Shown in pieces: positions 20,601 through 32,541 of a stretch of 64,000 bases of DNA. A model generated the notes under the pieces. The model was not told the DNA's origin and searched no databases. It saw nothing but the letters and a program-made list of their open reading frames with translations. The translations under genes and the position numbers were made by a program. Every line of letters starts with the position of its first letter. The first letter of the stretch is position 1. Location of the stretch: the NCBI RefSeq assembly GCF_018991925.1, contig NW_024753828.1:2528014-2592013 (forward strand), in the 5' to 3' direction. The stretch comes from Homarus americanus. Its lineage: Eukaryota > Arthropoda > Malacostraca > Decapoda > Nephropidae.

Positions 20601-22026
20601 TCCCAAAGTAATAAGGCTTAATGAGAACAAATGCAAGTGCAATGCAATTTCTTTGTTATCATGTAACAGACTGCTGCATCCAAGTATACTTTTTTTCAAA
20701 TATGTTCTTACATCGATATGTAAATACAGTAAAGAAATAACAAAATCGAATTTCAAAAACAGTGTTATAAATACATACCAGGAACACAGATATCCTGGAA
20801 GACCTTTCGTCTCAGGTGTAATAAGTCAGTAGTCCATTCATATAGAGAAGCAACACCTCCCACCCAGCACCAGCACTGAGTCGACAACAACAAGTCTGGC
20901 TGATATAAGTTTGTGAGCTCACTGTCTCTGGTGTCGGGACCTTTTGATCAGAATCTCTCCCGCCGCGATACTGTGAGCAACATGTAATGGTAGAAGGATC
21001 CAGTATCTATTATGAGAATCCATGACTCAAGGTTTAGGCTCTTATGCTACCGGCGCGACTAATAGAGTAAAACTTAAATTTACACGTATAAATGCGTCTT
21101 ATATTACACAGTTTTTTTTTATATGGTTAAAATCATATGTAAAATATTAATATAATTTTATGTAAACTCTAAGAAAAAGAATTAGTTGATTGCTTTAAAG
21201 GGAATTAAAAAACCCTCCCGGCCTAGCTGGCAGCCACCCCCAGAGACTCTCGGTTATTTCCGCCAGTCTAAATTGCGACAAGTGAAGTGGGAGAGGTGAA
21301 AATTGACAGTAGATCCAAATATGAAATTAGTGTCAAGTTGATTGCTTCCTATTATGGTACAGTTCTTGTATTAGTGAAAATAAGCAATCATATAGTAAGT
21401 TTGTCAAGTTTTTAAAGGTATTCTTTGATATATATGTGTTTTATGTCCAGTTTATAGGGATGATTCCAGACGTGAGTGGTTATTGAATCCACTAATCAAC
21501 AGGTTGTCGGTGATTTGCTTGAATTGATTTGTAGATTCTTTTGAGAGAATATATCATATGTCATGAATCAAAAATTCAATTCAATATCAAAAGGTTGGAA
21601 GCCGAAATTTTGTAGTGAGCATTACCCTTAAGGATTTGCATATCAAGCCACGGACGAGGACCTATCTCCTTTAAATTGTTTAACTTATTTTCAACAATAA
21701 CTCATTGTTTTAGTGTGCATATATATCAGGGTTCTTGTCAACGTAAGTCGGCACTAAATTTTCTTAGGTGTCACCCAGCTTACAGATGTGTCATCTCATG
21801 CCTCACACATGTTCTGGACTTGATCAAATGTGAAAGTTTGTTTTTATACAACAAACTTTACATTTTCTGAATTATTTTCATTGTCTAGTTATTCAAATTA
21901 TTATTTATTTTAAGGCTTAGAAAAAATAAAAATAAATTCACAAATTAGAACAGTTATTGACTCACTGACTGCCCAGACCTCCTCTGACAGTCAAATGAGT
22001 TTTTATGAACTTTTATCTGTGATCAG
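20601..22026. other. Non-coding stretch; possible 5' non-coding exon near 20780
   Basis: No protein-coding gene is recognised. On the minus strand a donor-like GTTCCTG|gtatgt occurs at about 20779, preceded by moderately GC-rich DNA up to about 21010. That is a conceivable location for an untranslated first exon of MED7, but it is unproven. 21710-21890 is featureless AT-rich DNA. Confidence 0.25.
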
Positions 22027-24818
22027 GTGATGGGGTACTGAGTTACTGATGACCTGTAGTCCATGACCCATTAATGGGGTACTGAGTTACTGGTGACCTG
22101 CAGTCATGACCGAGTAATGAGGTACTGAGTTACTGATGACCCAGTAATGGGGTACTGAGTTACTGATGACCCAGTAATGGGGCACTGAGTTACTGATGAC
22201 CCAGTAATGGGGCACTGAGCTATTGATGATCTGCAGTCCATGACCCAGTAATGGGGTACTGAGTTACTGATGACCCAGTAATGGGGTGCTGAGTTACTGA
22301 TGACCCAGTAATGGGGTACTGAGTTACTGATGACCCAGTAATGGGGTACTGAGTTACTGATGACCCAGTAATGGGGCACTGAGTTACTGATGACCCAGTA
22401 ATGGGCTACTAAGTTACTGATGACCCAGTAATGGGGTGCTGAGTTATTGGTGACCTGCAGTCCATGACCCAGTAATGGGGTACTGAGCTATTGGTGACCT
22501 GCAGTCCATGACCCAGTAATGGGGTACTGAGCTATTGGTGACCTACAGTCCATGACCCAGTTATGGGGTACTGAGTTACTGATGACCCAGTAATGGGGTA
22601 CTGAGCTATTGGTGACCTGCAGTCCATGACCCAGTCTGAGCTATGGTGACCACAGTCCATGACCCAGTTATGGGGTACTGAGCTATTGGTGACCTACAGT
22701 CCATGACCCAGTTATGGGGTACTGAGTTACTGATGACCCAGTAATGGGGTACTGAGCTATTGGTGACCTGCAGTCCATGACCCAGTTATGGGGTACTGAG
22801 TTACTGATGACCCAGTAATGGGGTACTGAGCTATTGGTGACCTGCAGGCCATGACCCAGTAATGGGGTACTGAGCTATTGGTGACCTGCAGTCCATGACC
22901 CAGTAATGGGGTACTGAGCTATTGGTGACCTGCAATCCATGACCCAGTAATGGGGTACTGGGTTACTGATGACCCAGTAATGGGGCACTGAGTTACTAAT
23001 GACCCAGTAATGGGGTACTGATTTACTGATGACCCAATAATGGGGTACTGATTTACTGATGACCCAATAATGGGGTACTGAGTTATTGGTGACCCAGTAA
23101 TGGGGTACTGATTTACTGATGACCCAATAATGGGGTACTGAGTTATTGGTGACCCAGTAATGGGGTACTGAGTTACTGATGACCCAATAATGGGGTACTG
23201 AGTTACTGATGACCCAGTAATGGGGTACTGAGTTACTGATGACCCAGTAATGGGGTGCTGAGTTACTGATGACCCAGTAATGGGGTACTGAGTTATTAGT
23301 GACCTGCAGTCCATGACCCAGTAATGGGGTGCTGAGTTACTGATGACCCAGTAATGGGGTACTGAGTTACTGATGACCCAGTCATGCGGGTACTGAGTGA
23401 CTGATTACTGATGACCCAGTAATGGGGTACTGAGTTACTGATGACCCAGTAATGGGGTACTGAGTTACTGATGACCCAGTAATGGGGTACTGATTTACTG
23501 ATGACCCAATAATGGGGTACTGAGTTATTGGTGACATGCAGTCCATGACCCAATGTGTGGGGTGCTGAGTTATGGTGACCTGCGGTCACTGACAGCCCAG
23601 TAATGGGGTACTGAGCTGTTGGTGACCTGCAGTCCATGACCCAGTTATGGGGTACTGAGTTACTGATGACCCGTAATGGGGTACTGAGCTATTGGTGACC
23701 TGTAGTCCATGACCCAGTTATGGGGTACTGAGTTACGGATGACCCAGTAATGGGGTACTGAGCTATTGGTGACCTGCAGTCCATGACCCAGTAATGGGGT
23801 ACTGAGCTATTGGTGACCTGCAGTCCATGACCCAGTAATGGGGCACTGAGTTACTGATGACCCAGTAATGGGGCACTGAGTTACTAATGACCCAGTAATG
23901 GGGTACTGAGTTACTGATGACCCAGTAATGGGGTACTGAGTTACTGATGACCCAGTAATGGGGCACTGAGTTACTAATGACCCAGTAATGGGGTACTGAG
24001 TTACTGATGACCCAGTAATGGGGCGCTGAGTTACTAATGACCCAGTAATGGGGTACTGAGTTACTAATGACAGTAATGGGGTACTGAGTTACTGATGACC
24101 CAATGGGGTGCTGAGTTGATGACCCAGTAATGGGGTACACTGAGTTATTGGTGACCTGCAGTCCATGGTGATCCAGTAATAGGGTACTGAGTTATTGGTG
24201 ACCTGCAGTCCATGATCAGTAATGGGGTACTGAGTTACTGATGACAGTAATGGGGTACTAGGTTACTGATGACCCAGTAATGGGGTACTGATTACTGATG
24301 ACCCAATATTAGGGTACTGAATTACTGATGACCCAGTAATGGGGTACTGAGTTATTGGTGACCTGCAGTCCATGACAGTAATGGGGTGCTGAGTTACTGA
24401 TGACCCCAGTAATGGGGTACTGATTTACTGATGACCCAGTAATGGGGTACTGAGTTATTGGTGACTTGCAGTCCATGACCCAGTAATGGGGTGCTGAGTT
24501 ACTGATGACCCAGTAATGGGGTACTGATTTACTGATGACCCAGTAATGGGGTACTGAGTTATTGGTGACTTGCAGTCCATGACCCAGTAATGGGGTGCTG
24601 AGTTACTGATGACCCAGTAATGGGGTACTGAGTTACTGATGACCCAGTAATGGGGTACTGAGTTATTGGTGACCTGCAGTCCATGACCCAGTAATGGGGT
24701 ACTGAGTTATTGATGACCTGCAGTCCATGACCCAGTAATGGGGTACTGAGCTATTGGTGACCTACAGTCCATGACCCAGTAATGGGGTACTGAGTTATTG
24801 ATGACCTGCAGTCCATGA
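22027..24818. repeat. 2.8-kb minisatellite of mixed 30-bp and 44-bp units
   Basis: The short unit is GATGACCCAGTAATGGGGTACTGAGTTACT (30 bp; positions 22312-22341 are typical). The long unit adds 14 bp, CTGCAGTCCATGAC, next to a short TGACC duplication and usually has GAGCTATTGG in place of GAGTTACTGA. The two kinds alternate in irregular blocks. Minus-strand frames reading repeated VPHYWVISNS arise because 30 is divisible by 3 and the unit lacks stops. They shift at every 44-bp unit, so they are not a protein. Confidence 0.97.
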
Positions 24819-24829
24819 CTCAAATGATG

Positions 24830-25264
24830 GCAAATAGTTTTGAAATGGCTCTGCGCCGTGCACACAGCCCTGGGTGCCTTGTCTCCCGGCTTTACACATA
24901 TCCCTGTGTACACTGCCACTTTGCACCCATCGCTGTATACAAAGTTACAGTACAGGGTATTTAGCACTAGCTATTTGCAGTTCTTATTATCCAGCATAGG
25001 GGGCTCTTGCTATCCAAGTCATCGATATCTGTGGTTTTGCATTCATGTGGCCAAATTATTTGTTAAGCTGTACTACTGTAAGTAAAAACTACCCGCAGTT
25101 TTGAAGGATGATATCCGTGGAGTGCGGAAGCGTCAGCAGAGAATGTTTAAAATCTCCCCCATACCCATGGTGTGCGCGTGTTCTCAGTCTTTTGCCTAAC
25201 TTCCCACAGTTTTTTTTATTGTTTTTTGGGGCATTCTTGAAGAATCATTGCTATTGTTTTAGCC
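24830..25264. other. Unassigned sequence, probably transposon flank
   Basis: I see no gene. TTACAGTACAGGG at 24948-24960 may be one end of a Tigger-like element that covers the following relic. No matching right end was found. Confidence 0.3.
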
Positions 25265-25361
25265 ATGAGTTCAAAGCATATTGGTAGTGCTAAACTAAAT
25301 GCCAACCTTAAAAGGAAGCATAGAAGTTATGAACTGAATGTGATATTAACTTGATGTTTAT
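25265..25361 (+). pseudogene. Possible Tigger-type transposase N-terminal relic
   Basis: From ATG 25265 the frame reads MSSKHIGSAKLNANLKRKHR and then SYELNVILT before a stop. The basic KRK block followed by a helix of the 'ELNVI' kind parallels the N-termini seen in the fam2 and fam3 relics here (KRKAITLEEMLNVI). The match is short, so this is tentative. Confidence 0.4.
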
Positions 25362-25424
25362 TTGTCAAAAGAAAATTTGTGAGCATGAGATAGATATCTC
25401 ACATGCTCTTCAGATTCCTGAGTA

Positions 25425-25613
25425 TTTATTTATTTTATTTTTATTTTATTTTTTTTTTACGGGGATTAGCCCCTCCAGGCACCGGTCACTGACCCACATC
25501 GGGGCCCAGGGGGCGAAAGTGTAATAATGATAATTCATAGTAAATAAAATTTATAATAAAAAGGAAAATAAATTATTAATGGTAATAATAATAATAACAA
25601 CACTGTGATAATG

Positions 25614-25659
<46 letters not shown>
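25425..25659. repeat. Dispersed-repeat head followed by (AAT)n microsatellite
   Basis: T-rich DNA, then ACGGGGATTAGCCCCTCCAG...CGGGGCCCAGGGGGCGAAA. This closely resembles the repeat at 39055-39130. It is followed by AAT-rich DNA ending in an uninterrupted (AAT)n at about 25613-25652. Confidence 0.65.
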
Positions 25660-25900
25660 GAATGAAAAAAATCAACAGTGAGAAACGCTGTATGTATGTT
25701 GTGTTGTCATGTAAGAGAACAATTGAGACCCTACAATTGTGTGTAAATGAGGCAGAAAGTCAGATCAGCAACCTGGGACTTGGTCACAATTTTCGTGATG
25801 CCATTTGGCAGCAGGGTCCACCATTAGACAACACATTACGCTTCCAATATCTTCCCAGGAGGTAGTAACTCCCTGTTTGGTAGCTGCCTACTACGTACTG
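25660..25900 (+). repeat. Dispersed repeat, copy 1, with microsatellite at its edge
   Basis: The block containing GAGACCCTACAATTGTGTGT...GACTTGGTCACA...CCATTAGACAACACATTACG recurs inverted at 52765-53010. In both places one edge adjoins an (AAT/ATT)n tract. The 67-codon frame across it is not a recognised protein. Confidence 0.8.
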
Positions 25901-26397
25901 CTAAAGGGTATAATTATAATCCATTTGGCTGCCATTTATTGTACTATCATATGGTCCAATTCAAACCCCATTCCCATTTTTCTTGTGGCCAGAAATTCCT
26001 ATATCTAGAAATTTAAACATTTGTACAAGAAAATGACTAGGACTGGAAGTAATCAGCATACAAAACTGTGTCTAAAAACACCCCTCATAATTTCCGAACT
26101 GCTGATGGCCACGTCTCATATATTAGCCGGGTAATAAAACAAAGGTTGGTAAAGGAAACCATAACTTTATTAAATCACAGTGAAGTACAAACATGGAAGT
26201 TTTGTTCAGCTGTAAAGTATACTCTTAATACATCATTACCAGTCTGCCGGTAGTACTTATGAATTAAAAATTTTAAATCTCCTTTACTGTACTGATGCAC
26301 TCCCTGCAGGGAACCTTGAGTCTTGACAGTGCAGCTGGAGTCAACCGTCAGCCTACTTCTGGTCACAGTTGCTGACATGATAATGTTGTTGATGTCA

Positions 26398-26760
26398 TCA
26401 GTCAGCCTGCAGTGTAATGGTCAGCATGCTCGCTTTGCAAGCGAGTAGTCCCAGGTTCAACCCCCTGGCAGAGTGAAATTGTAAGCAAGTTTCTTTATGC
26501 CATATGTCTCTGTCTACCCTAAAGTAATTGGGAACCATGATGTTAATTGATTTCACATCGTGTTCCGGGGTAATGGTTAGCCAGTGCACTTGGAGAATTA
26601 TCCGATCTTCTCGGATTATTCCTCGAGTCATGTAACTCGTTAACTTAGGGTGTGGTCGTTGTGTTGGAGACAGCTTGTACACCTTAATCGAATTTATGCC
26701 TAGGTGGCCCTTGGGTTGGCCCTTCTCGTATGCAAGGGGCAACCATTATTATTGTACCTG
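26398..26760 (+). mobile_element. tRNA-derived SINE
   Basis: The head at 26407-26470 contains an A-box-like GTAATGGTCAGCATG, an anticodon arm CTCGC-TTTGCAA-GCGAG (a UGC anticodon, alanine-like, if it were a tRNA) and a B-box-like AGGTTCAACCCC. The acceptor stem is not tRNA-perfect. Further on, GGGGTAATGGTTAGCCAG (about 26566) looks like a second A-box-like block. The tail ends ATTATTATTG. It is a mobile RNA polymerase III-type sequence, not a functional tRNA gene. Confidence 0.65.
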
Positions 26761-28810
26761 TATATATAATAGGCACGTCCCAGTAAGTTCCTTCTGTTTT
26801 AGGAGAGCAATCATAAGGTAAGAAACAATCAAAATTTTGTAAAACGCTTATTATTTTTTACAACAATGTTTTTTATTATGATTATGTTCAGAATTTCAGA
26901 GGCATATGCTAAGGTATTTAACAACTTCAAACTGTTTGGTGCATTTTTCCTACGTATACTGTATTCAATATGAAAATTAACAACTAAAGACAAATACCTG
27001 TACTGTACTATAGATCTTTTACAATTGATTAATAGTTATGCTGTTTATTGTAGCTACTTGTAAATAAAAAAAAATTAACACTAATATATAACAATTGATT
27101 AGCTTTTCTAAAAAAATAAGTTACTTAATCATCTAGAGAGTTGTATACTGTACAGTACTTGAGGAATCAGGCACAAGACTAAAAGAATAACACCCACACC
27201 AAGACCAGAAATAATCCAAAACAACTACTGTATATATATACTGTACTAGCTTCCAATGTAAGAAAATAATCATGAATTCTAAACTTGCAAATGGTAAATG
27301 CTTTATCATGAAATTTCAGGAAGCTCTGAAAATAATGTGACAAATCACTAAAATAATACTGTATATACTGGAGTACTGTATACCCTGTAGTTGGAGTTTT
27401 TATGATTAAAATTTCATGCAAAAAGTAGGAGGTTGAACTACTGTATACAGTACAGTACAGTACAGGTATTACACATATTTTTGAGGGGTTATAATTCATG
27501 AATTTCCGTGGGTCAGTTATGGTGAATAATACCTACTCGTTAAATGCTTGCAATAGGCTAACCTGGGCTTGCCTACCATATTCCTATATTCTTTCTTTAT
27601 TTTGCTGCATGAAGAACAGAACCCTATTCATTATATGCCAGTTCTCCCAAAACAGTTTTGAAGTGCTGTGCACTAAGGCTGGCCCAGCGCATTTGCCAAG
27701 TTGATGACATCTATTTATTGTCTAACGTTGTTACCTAAATGTCCAGTATCCTTATGAAAATTCTAGGCTTGCTTTAAATAGCAGAATGATGAGTACCTAA
27801 TATCAGTATCCTCTTCATAGTAGGCATAGCCTATAGTTATAGTGTATTCTTCATCAGATTACTTTCTGTCAGTATATTTTGCATTTCTTTCTTATCATTT
27901 GCAGTTTCCTGTCCATAGACACACTTATCTTTTTGTTGACCATCTGTATCTGTTGCAGTGTTACTCTGGCCAATGTCTACTGCCTCATTAAGTAGCACTG
28001 TTGTTCTCTGCTACTTTTACTGTATATTGTTATTATTTGTGAGGGTTCTTCAGTATCCCCTAAGCTTAATGGTATGTTTTGGTGTGCCATGCCCACAGTT
28101 TAATGCAGTGTTATATCCATTTAGCATCTCTGTTCTCTTATCGTAATTATCAAAGGCATTTCCAGTGCATAACCCTGGCATGTGTACCAGCCCATTAGGA
28201 GTGGCTTGTTCTTCTCAGCTATATTTGTTGCTATAGGAGTTTTGATTTTCTCAATAACATTACAGGGGTAGACATTCACCATTTTTTCAAAGTTGCCAGC
28301 AGGACTAGTAGATTTGAAAATTTACTAGTTGTGAGAGGTTTGAATAATCGACTAGGTTCTTTGGAGACTTTACTCTTGCAGCGTCAGACAGTGTCTTGCA
28401 ACCCGGCGCTGCCACAGACAAACTCTCGCCTGCATACGTGGGAAAACATATCGTACGTTGATATTCCATCTCACAATCTCACACTAGTCCTTATAAATTT
28501 TTACAAGCCCCTTAAACAATTTGTCAAGAAACATTAAACATTGGCACTTAGCGGGTTTATACAAAGTTCTATTTACTGTATGACATTTATTTACTAGTAG
28601 AAACCATATTAAATCATAAACCAACACTGGAATAATCACATATTAACTAAATTAATTTCCTGGAGCACATTCCATTGTGATGAAGCTATTTGGAACATAC
28701 CAATATATCAAAATTATTTCCTAATCCAAATGTAAACCATATTCATCCACCTATTTTGAATAAAAGACAATAAAAATTCTCATATTGTATAACTAACAAG
28801 TGAACTTGCA
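26761..28810. other. AT-rich stretch without a recognised gene
   Basis: TACTG/TACAG ladders occur at 27150-27166 and, notably, 27445-27466 (four TACAG in phase). On the minus strand around 28150-28060, an open stretch (NAFDNYDKRTEMLNGYN) has a protein-like composition but belongs to no family I know and soon hits stops. Confidence 0.35.
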
Positions 28811-28812
28811 GT

Positions 28813-28970
28813 GGTTAGGTTTGTGAACTGCACTTTAAATCCTCTGGTTTATTATCAACGGTCATCAAGTTATTTCGATGAACACACTGGACGAACTATA
28901 ACATACAAATTGGATCGACTTCGACTGAAACCTGGTGTAATTCCAACAGTGCTTCCCAATTGGATAATAA
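28813..28970 (+). pseudogene. Decayed THAP-domain fragment
   Basis: THAP domains are zinc-binding DNA-binding modules found in animal regulators and P-element transposases. After an acceptor-like ACTTGCAG, one frame reads VCELHFKSSG, the domain's second Cys-x2-His-Phe pair. A shifted frame then gives SSSYFDEHTG and LDRLRLKPGVIPTVLPN, the closing basic and 'LKPGAVPT' segment. A frameshift near 28845 separates them, so this copy is broken or misread. The N-terminal half with the first cysteine pair was not found upstream. It lies immediately left of the fam1 copy 3 element. Confidence 0.65.
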
Positions 28971-28975
28971 TAATA

Positions 28976-30458
28976 CACTTGTCCCTCGGTTAATGAACAC
29001 CATTAGTTCCAGAAGGTCGCTCGTTAATCAAAAATTTCAATAACTGAAACCATATTTTCATTGGGATTTTGGGTAATTGGTTCCAGCTCACCGAAAATTA
29101 CATACAAAGTAAAAAAAAAAGGCAGTAAAGTACACTTACTTTGAGGTGTGTATGTAGAAGGCTCCTGGTTGATGATGATGATGATGGGAATCAGAAGTGG
29201 GGGTGGAGGAGAAGGGAGAAGAGAAGGAAGTGGGGATGGAAGAGAAATCACCTCATGCTTGATGCCGTCATTTCACCCATAAAATTTTAAGTTCACTAGG
29301 TGTAATTCAAGATTATTTTCTTTAAATCAACACTGCACTGCAGTATATATTGTCAATATGTTAAATAAATTTCAGAATGACCAATAATTGTACTGTAAAA
29401 ACGTAAAAATACTCTTTGTTCAAGAGACCCACAAGCAAGATGTTTCCTCCACTGAACAGAGATACCCCTGTACAAACTGAGGCCTTGGTGGGTGAGTGAA
29501 GTGGCTGATGGGTGCACCAAAAACTAGTTCCCTGTACAGTCGTGCAATTACAGTAGGGTATGCTATAACGAACGGATTCTACTACGAATATTCCTATAAG
29601 GAACGGTTTTACCTATAAAATTGAGAATGCTATAACGAACGAAACTCCTACAACGAACGCTGATGAATCCGGGACTATTTCATCCTGCGCATGAATATTG
29701 TTGTACCGCGGCTTACAGCAAGAGCATCAGACGTCATATTGGTTCATTGTGTAGTCAGTGCACCACTGAACTTGTTGAAATTTTGTCTTTTGATGTGGAA
29801 ATTTGTGTTATTTTTTTAACTATTTTGTTATACAAGTGTACAATTGTAACAATGAATCGTCAAAAGCGAGTGAGAAAGCTAATAACCCTTGAAACTAAGA
29901 AAGAAATTATAAATAAACAGACAAAGTGCCTGTAAGACAGTCACCAAAGAGGGCTAGGAAGGATGACTCCTCTCCCTCCACCTCTTCTCCATAATTCTCT
30001 CCTCCCCCCTCCTCCTCTGCCTCCTGTCCTGCATGCTGAACAACACTAACGTAAGATAAAGTACCGTATTTTTTACAATTTCCACGGAAATTTTTCAGTG
30101 TTAAGTGGTTGTATTTGGGGGCCTGGAACGGATGAATTCTATAACGAATGAATGCTATAACTAACGAGGTTCTAGAACCAATTAGATTCGTTATAGCATG
30201 ACTAAAAATTTTAATATAAAACTTGGAAAATTATTGAATAGTACAACCTTCTTGATATTTACTCCAATTTTAACGAATGTAAGCCCTAGAACAGATTTCT
30301 GTATTGGCGGACTAATCTTCCAGCGGGTGAGCACGCCAAAGCATGTTGAAACATTTTCGTAAGAATTTCGTTAACCAAATTTTTGTTCGTTGACCGAAAT
30401 GAAGATTCTTATGGAAGGTAATTCGTTAACTGAAATTTCTTTAACCGAGGGACCACTG
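28976..30458 (-). mobile_element. Tigger/pogo-like element, fam1, copy 3 (interrupted)
   Basis: The left end CACTTGTCCCTCGGTTAATG follows TA (28974-28975). The right end TTTAACCGAGGGACCACTG precedes TA (30459-30460). The left half carries the family's 3' non-coding block (GATGATGATGATGGGAATC and the GGGGTGGAGGAGAAGGGAGA purine run). That block also follows the transposase stop at 36310-36220, showing that these elements derive from it. A fam2 element interrupts it at 29551. Confidence 0.87.
29551..30201 (+). mobile_element. Tigger/pogo-like element, fam2, copy 2, nested in fam1
   Basis: It begins CAGTAGGGTATGCTATAACG after TA (29549-29550). The right end ATTCGTTATAGCAT is followed by a degraded terminus near 30201. 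It matches copy 1 (3677-4333) in inverse orientation across the whole length. From ATG 29851 the frame gives MNRQKRVRKLITLETKKEI and a stop after 27 residues. Both copies share this stop, so the deletion predates their spread. Confidence 0.85.
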
Positions 30459-30460
30459 TA

Positions 30461-31157
30461 TATAATTTATGCAAAAGAATTACAGAGATAACGTTAGAGT
30501 AAAAAATAAGAATGTGCGTAAGCTTTTAACCATGACCAAATTCTAATACTACACTATATCTTTATAATTCACTTTGTTCTATAATACAATAGTCAATTAC
30601 TATTTGATTTTGAATGTATGTGTGAATTGGTTGTCAAATTTCGTACGTGTTATAATTTTTCGATATCTTGTTTGTATCGGTGATAATCTGAATATGTACT
30701 TGAAATTGTTTTTTGATAATGAATGGTGTGATTGTTGATGGAAAGGCAGTTTTCATTACTTGTCAATTGTTTTTATTCTTGCCTATTATACATTCAGGTA
30801 TTAAATTTCACTGCCATTGCTTTTATGTATTGTGAGCCGATCTTTTGGTGAAGAGGATAAAAGAAAAGGAAAAGTAATCAGAGACGTGACCGATCGCCCA
30901 AGCGGCTAACGAGCCGACCAGTGATGAAGAGGATAAAAGTAAAAGTAAATAATGATTGTATATCTACATAATTAGACTGCGTTTATTCATTACCGACATG
31001 AATAGCGGTGGTATCTGTGTGTGACATCATACAATCCCTGACCCGAACTGGTGTTCTAGGTGGCGTTGCACTAACTCATTTGTCCAGTTTTATCACACTA
31101 CATTATATCATTGAGTGTATGTATTTTATTTTCATTTTCATATAAAGTGTTACGCCT
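30461..31157. repeat. Spacer containing a relative of the 232-bp palindrome arm
   Basis: At 30836-30950 two direct blocks, GAGCCGATCTTTTGGTGAAGAGG... and GAGCCGACCAGTGATGAAGAGG, are each followed by ATAAAAG-type purine runs. They match the right arm of the palindrome at 20485-20520. Between them GATCGCCCAAGCGGCTAACG resembles an A-box. The rest is AT-rich without genes. Confidence 0.6.
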
Positions 31158-31159
31158 TA

Positions 31160-32539
31160 CAGTGATCCCTCGGTTAACGAGCGCCTCGGTTAACGAAATT
31201 TCGGTTAACGAATTACCTTCCATAAGATTCTTCACTTCGGTTAAGGAAAAATTTCGGTTAACGAATTCCTTACGAATTTTTCCCAACATGTTTTCGCCTG
31301 CATGTGGCTGCTCACCAGCTGTAGTATGAGTATGCCAATACAGTAATCGGTTTTAGGGCTTAAATTCCTTACCATTTTAGTAAATATCAAGAAGGTTGTA
31401 CTATTCAATAATTTTAAAAGTTTTATATTAAAATTTTTTAGTCATTTTAACAATTATTGAACATAATTGAAGTACAGTGAGTTCTGCTATAACGCGTGTT
31501 TTGACAATGCGAATTGGCTCTAACGCGATTTATGAATGGAGGAACGATATTTGTATAACGCGAACGCTTGTTTGCTGTAACGCGATTTATGCTTACTATT
31601 TCTCCAATTTTGTGGTATTAACTGTGAATATGGTAAAGAAGAATATCTCCAAGAAGCATTCTGGTGATCGCATTCCCAGTGATGATTGTAAAAGAAAGGC
31701 TATAACCCTTGAAGAGATGCTCAATGTTATCTACCTCAAAATCACCCTTCTCCCCCATCAAGTTATATTCATATTTTTTCAAGGTAAAGTGTTACATTTA
31801 CTGTATGATTTAATTATTAGATATGACTGTAACATTTATTTAGACTGTGCTATCCTTTGTGTTAGGCTAACTACTAATTTTTTTTCGATTTCGAGTAGTA
31901 ATCTGCATCTAACCCTATTTTCTCCATAAGCCCTGTTATTTCTATTACGCGAATTTCTATAACACAATGTTTTACAAGAACACAACTATCGCATTATAGC
32001 AGAACTACCTGTACAGGAAACTAGTATTTTGCGTGCCAAACAGCCATTCAACACACCAAGCTTGGCGTCAGTTTGTTTATCGGTTCAGAGGAAGGAACAT
32101 CTTGTTTGAGACTCTTCAACATAAATGCTTTTTTTCTGTGCTTCCAGTCAAATTATTGGTCATTTTGAAATATATTTTCCATATTGATAGTATATAGTGC
32201 AGTGTTGATTTAAAGAAAATAATGTTGAATTACACCGTGAACTAAAATTTTATGGGTGAAATGGCGGCATGGGGAGACTTCTCTTCCACCCCAATGCCTT
32301 CTCTTCTCCTCCACCCCCATTCTAATTTCCATCATCATCATCATCAACCAGGAGCCTTCTACATGCACACCTCAAAGTAAGTGTACTTTACTGCATTTAT
32401 TTTTAGTTTGTATGTAATTTTCGGTGAGCTGGAACCAATTACCCAAAAACCCATTGAAACAATGGTTTCGGTTAACGAATTTTTTGGTTAACGAGCAACC
32501 TTCTGGAACGAATTGTGCTCGTTAACCGAGGGACCACTG
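31160..32539 (+). mobile_element. Tigger/pogo-like element, fam1, copy 4 (interrupted)
   Basis: It starts CAGTGATCCCTCGGTTAACG after TA (31158-31159) and ends CGTTAACCGAGGGACCACTG before TA (32540-32541). A fam3 element sits at 31475-32011. The right part carries the C-rich 3' block with CATCATCATCATCAACC seen in the transposase-bearing copy. Confidence 0.92.
31475..32011 (+). mobile_element. Tigger/pogo-like element, fam3, copy 2, nested in fam1 (537 bp)
   Basis: The ends CAGTGAGTTCTGCTATAACG and CGCATTATAGCAGAACTACCTG are flanked by TA (31473-31474 and 32012-32013). From ATG 31630 the frame reads MVKKNISKKHSGDRIPSDD, then KRKAITLEEMLNVI. This is the same transposase N-terminal remnant as copy 1, and it loses homology at the same point (YLKITLLPHQ). 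The deletion is therefore ancestral to both copies. Confidence 0.9.
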
Positions 32540-32541
32540 TA

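Noticed and set aside
20354..20756. Matching open frames on both strands (LTLTFLLFLFLLL)
   Set aside because: They are mirror images produced by the perfect palindrome.
20779..21010. Possible untranslated first exon of MED7 on the minus strand
   Set aside because: Only a single donor-like site supports it; many such sites occur by chance in 10 kb, so it is mentioned but not called as an exon.
22104..24140. Minus-strand frames with repeated PHYWVISNS, suggesting a repeat protein
   Set aside because: The frame shifts at each 44-bp unit and at single-base slips; there is no start region or flanking coding sequence.
22027..24818. CRISPR-like regular repeats
   Set aside because: The repeats are head-to-tail without unique spacers, and the sequence is eukaryotic.
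26407..26475. A functional tRNA-Ala(UGC) gene
   Set aside because: The anticodon arm is good, but the acceptor ends do not pair and a SINE body follows.
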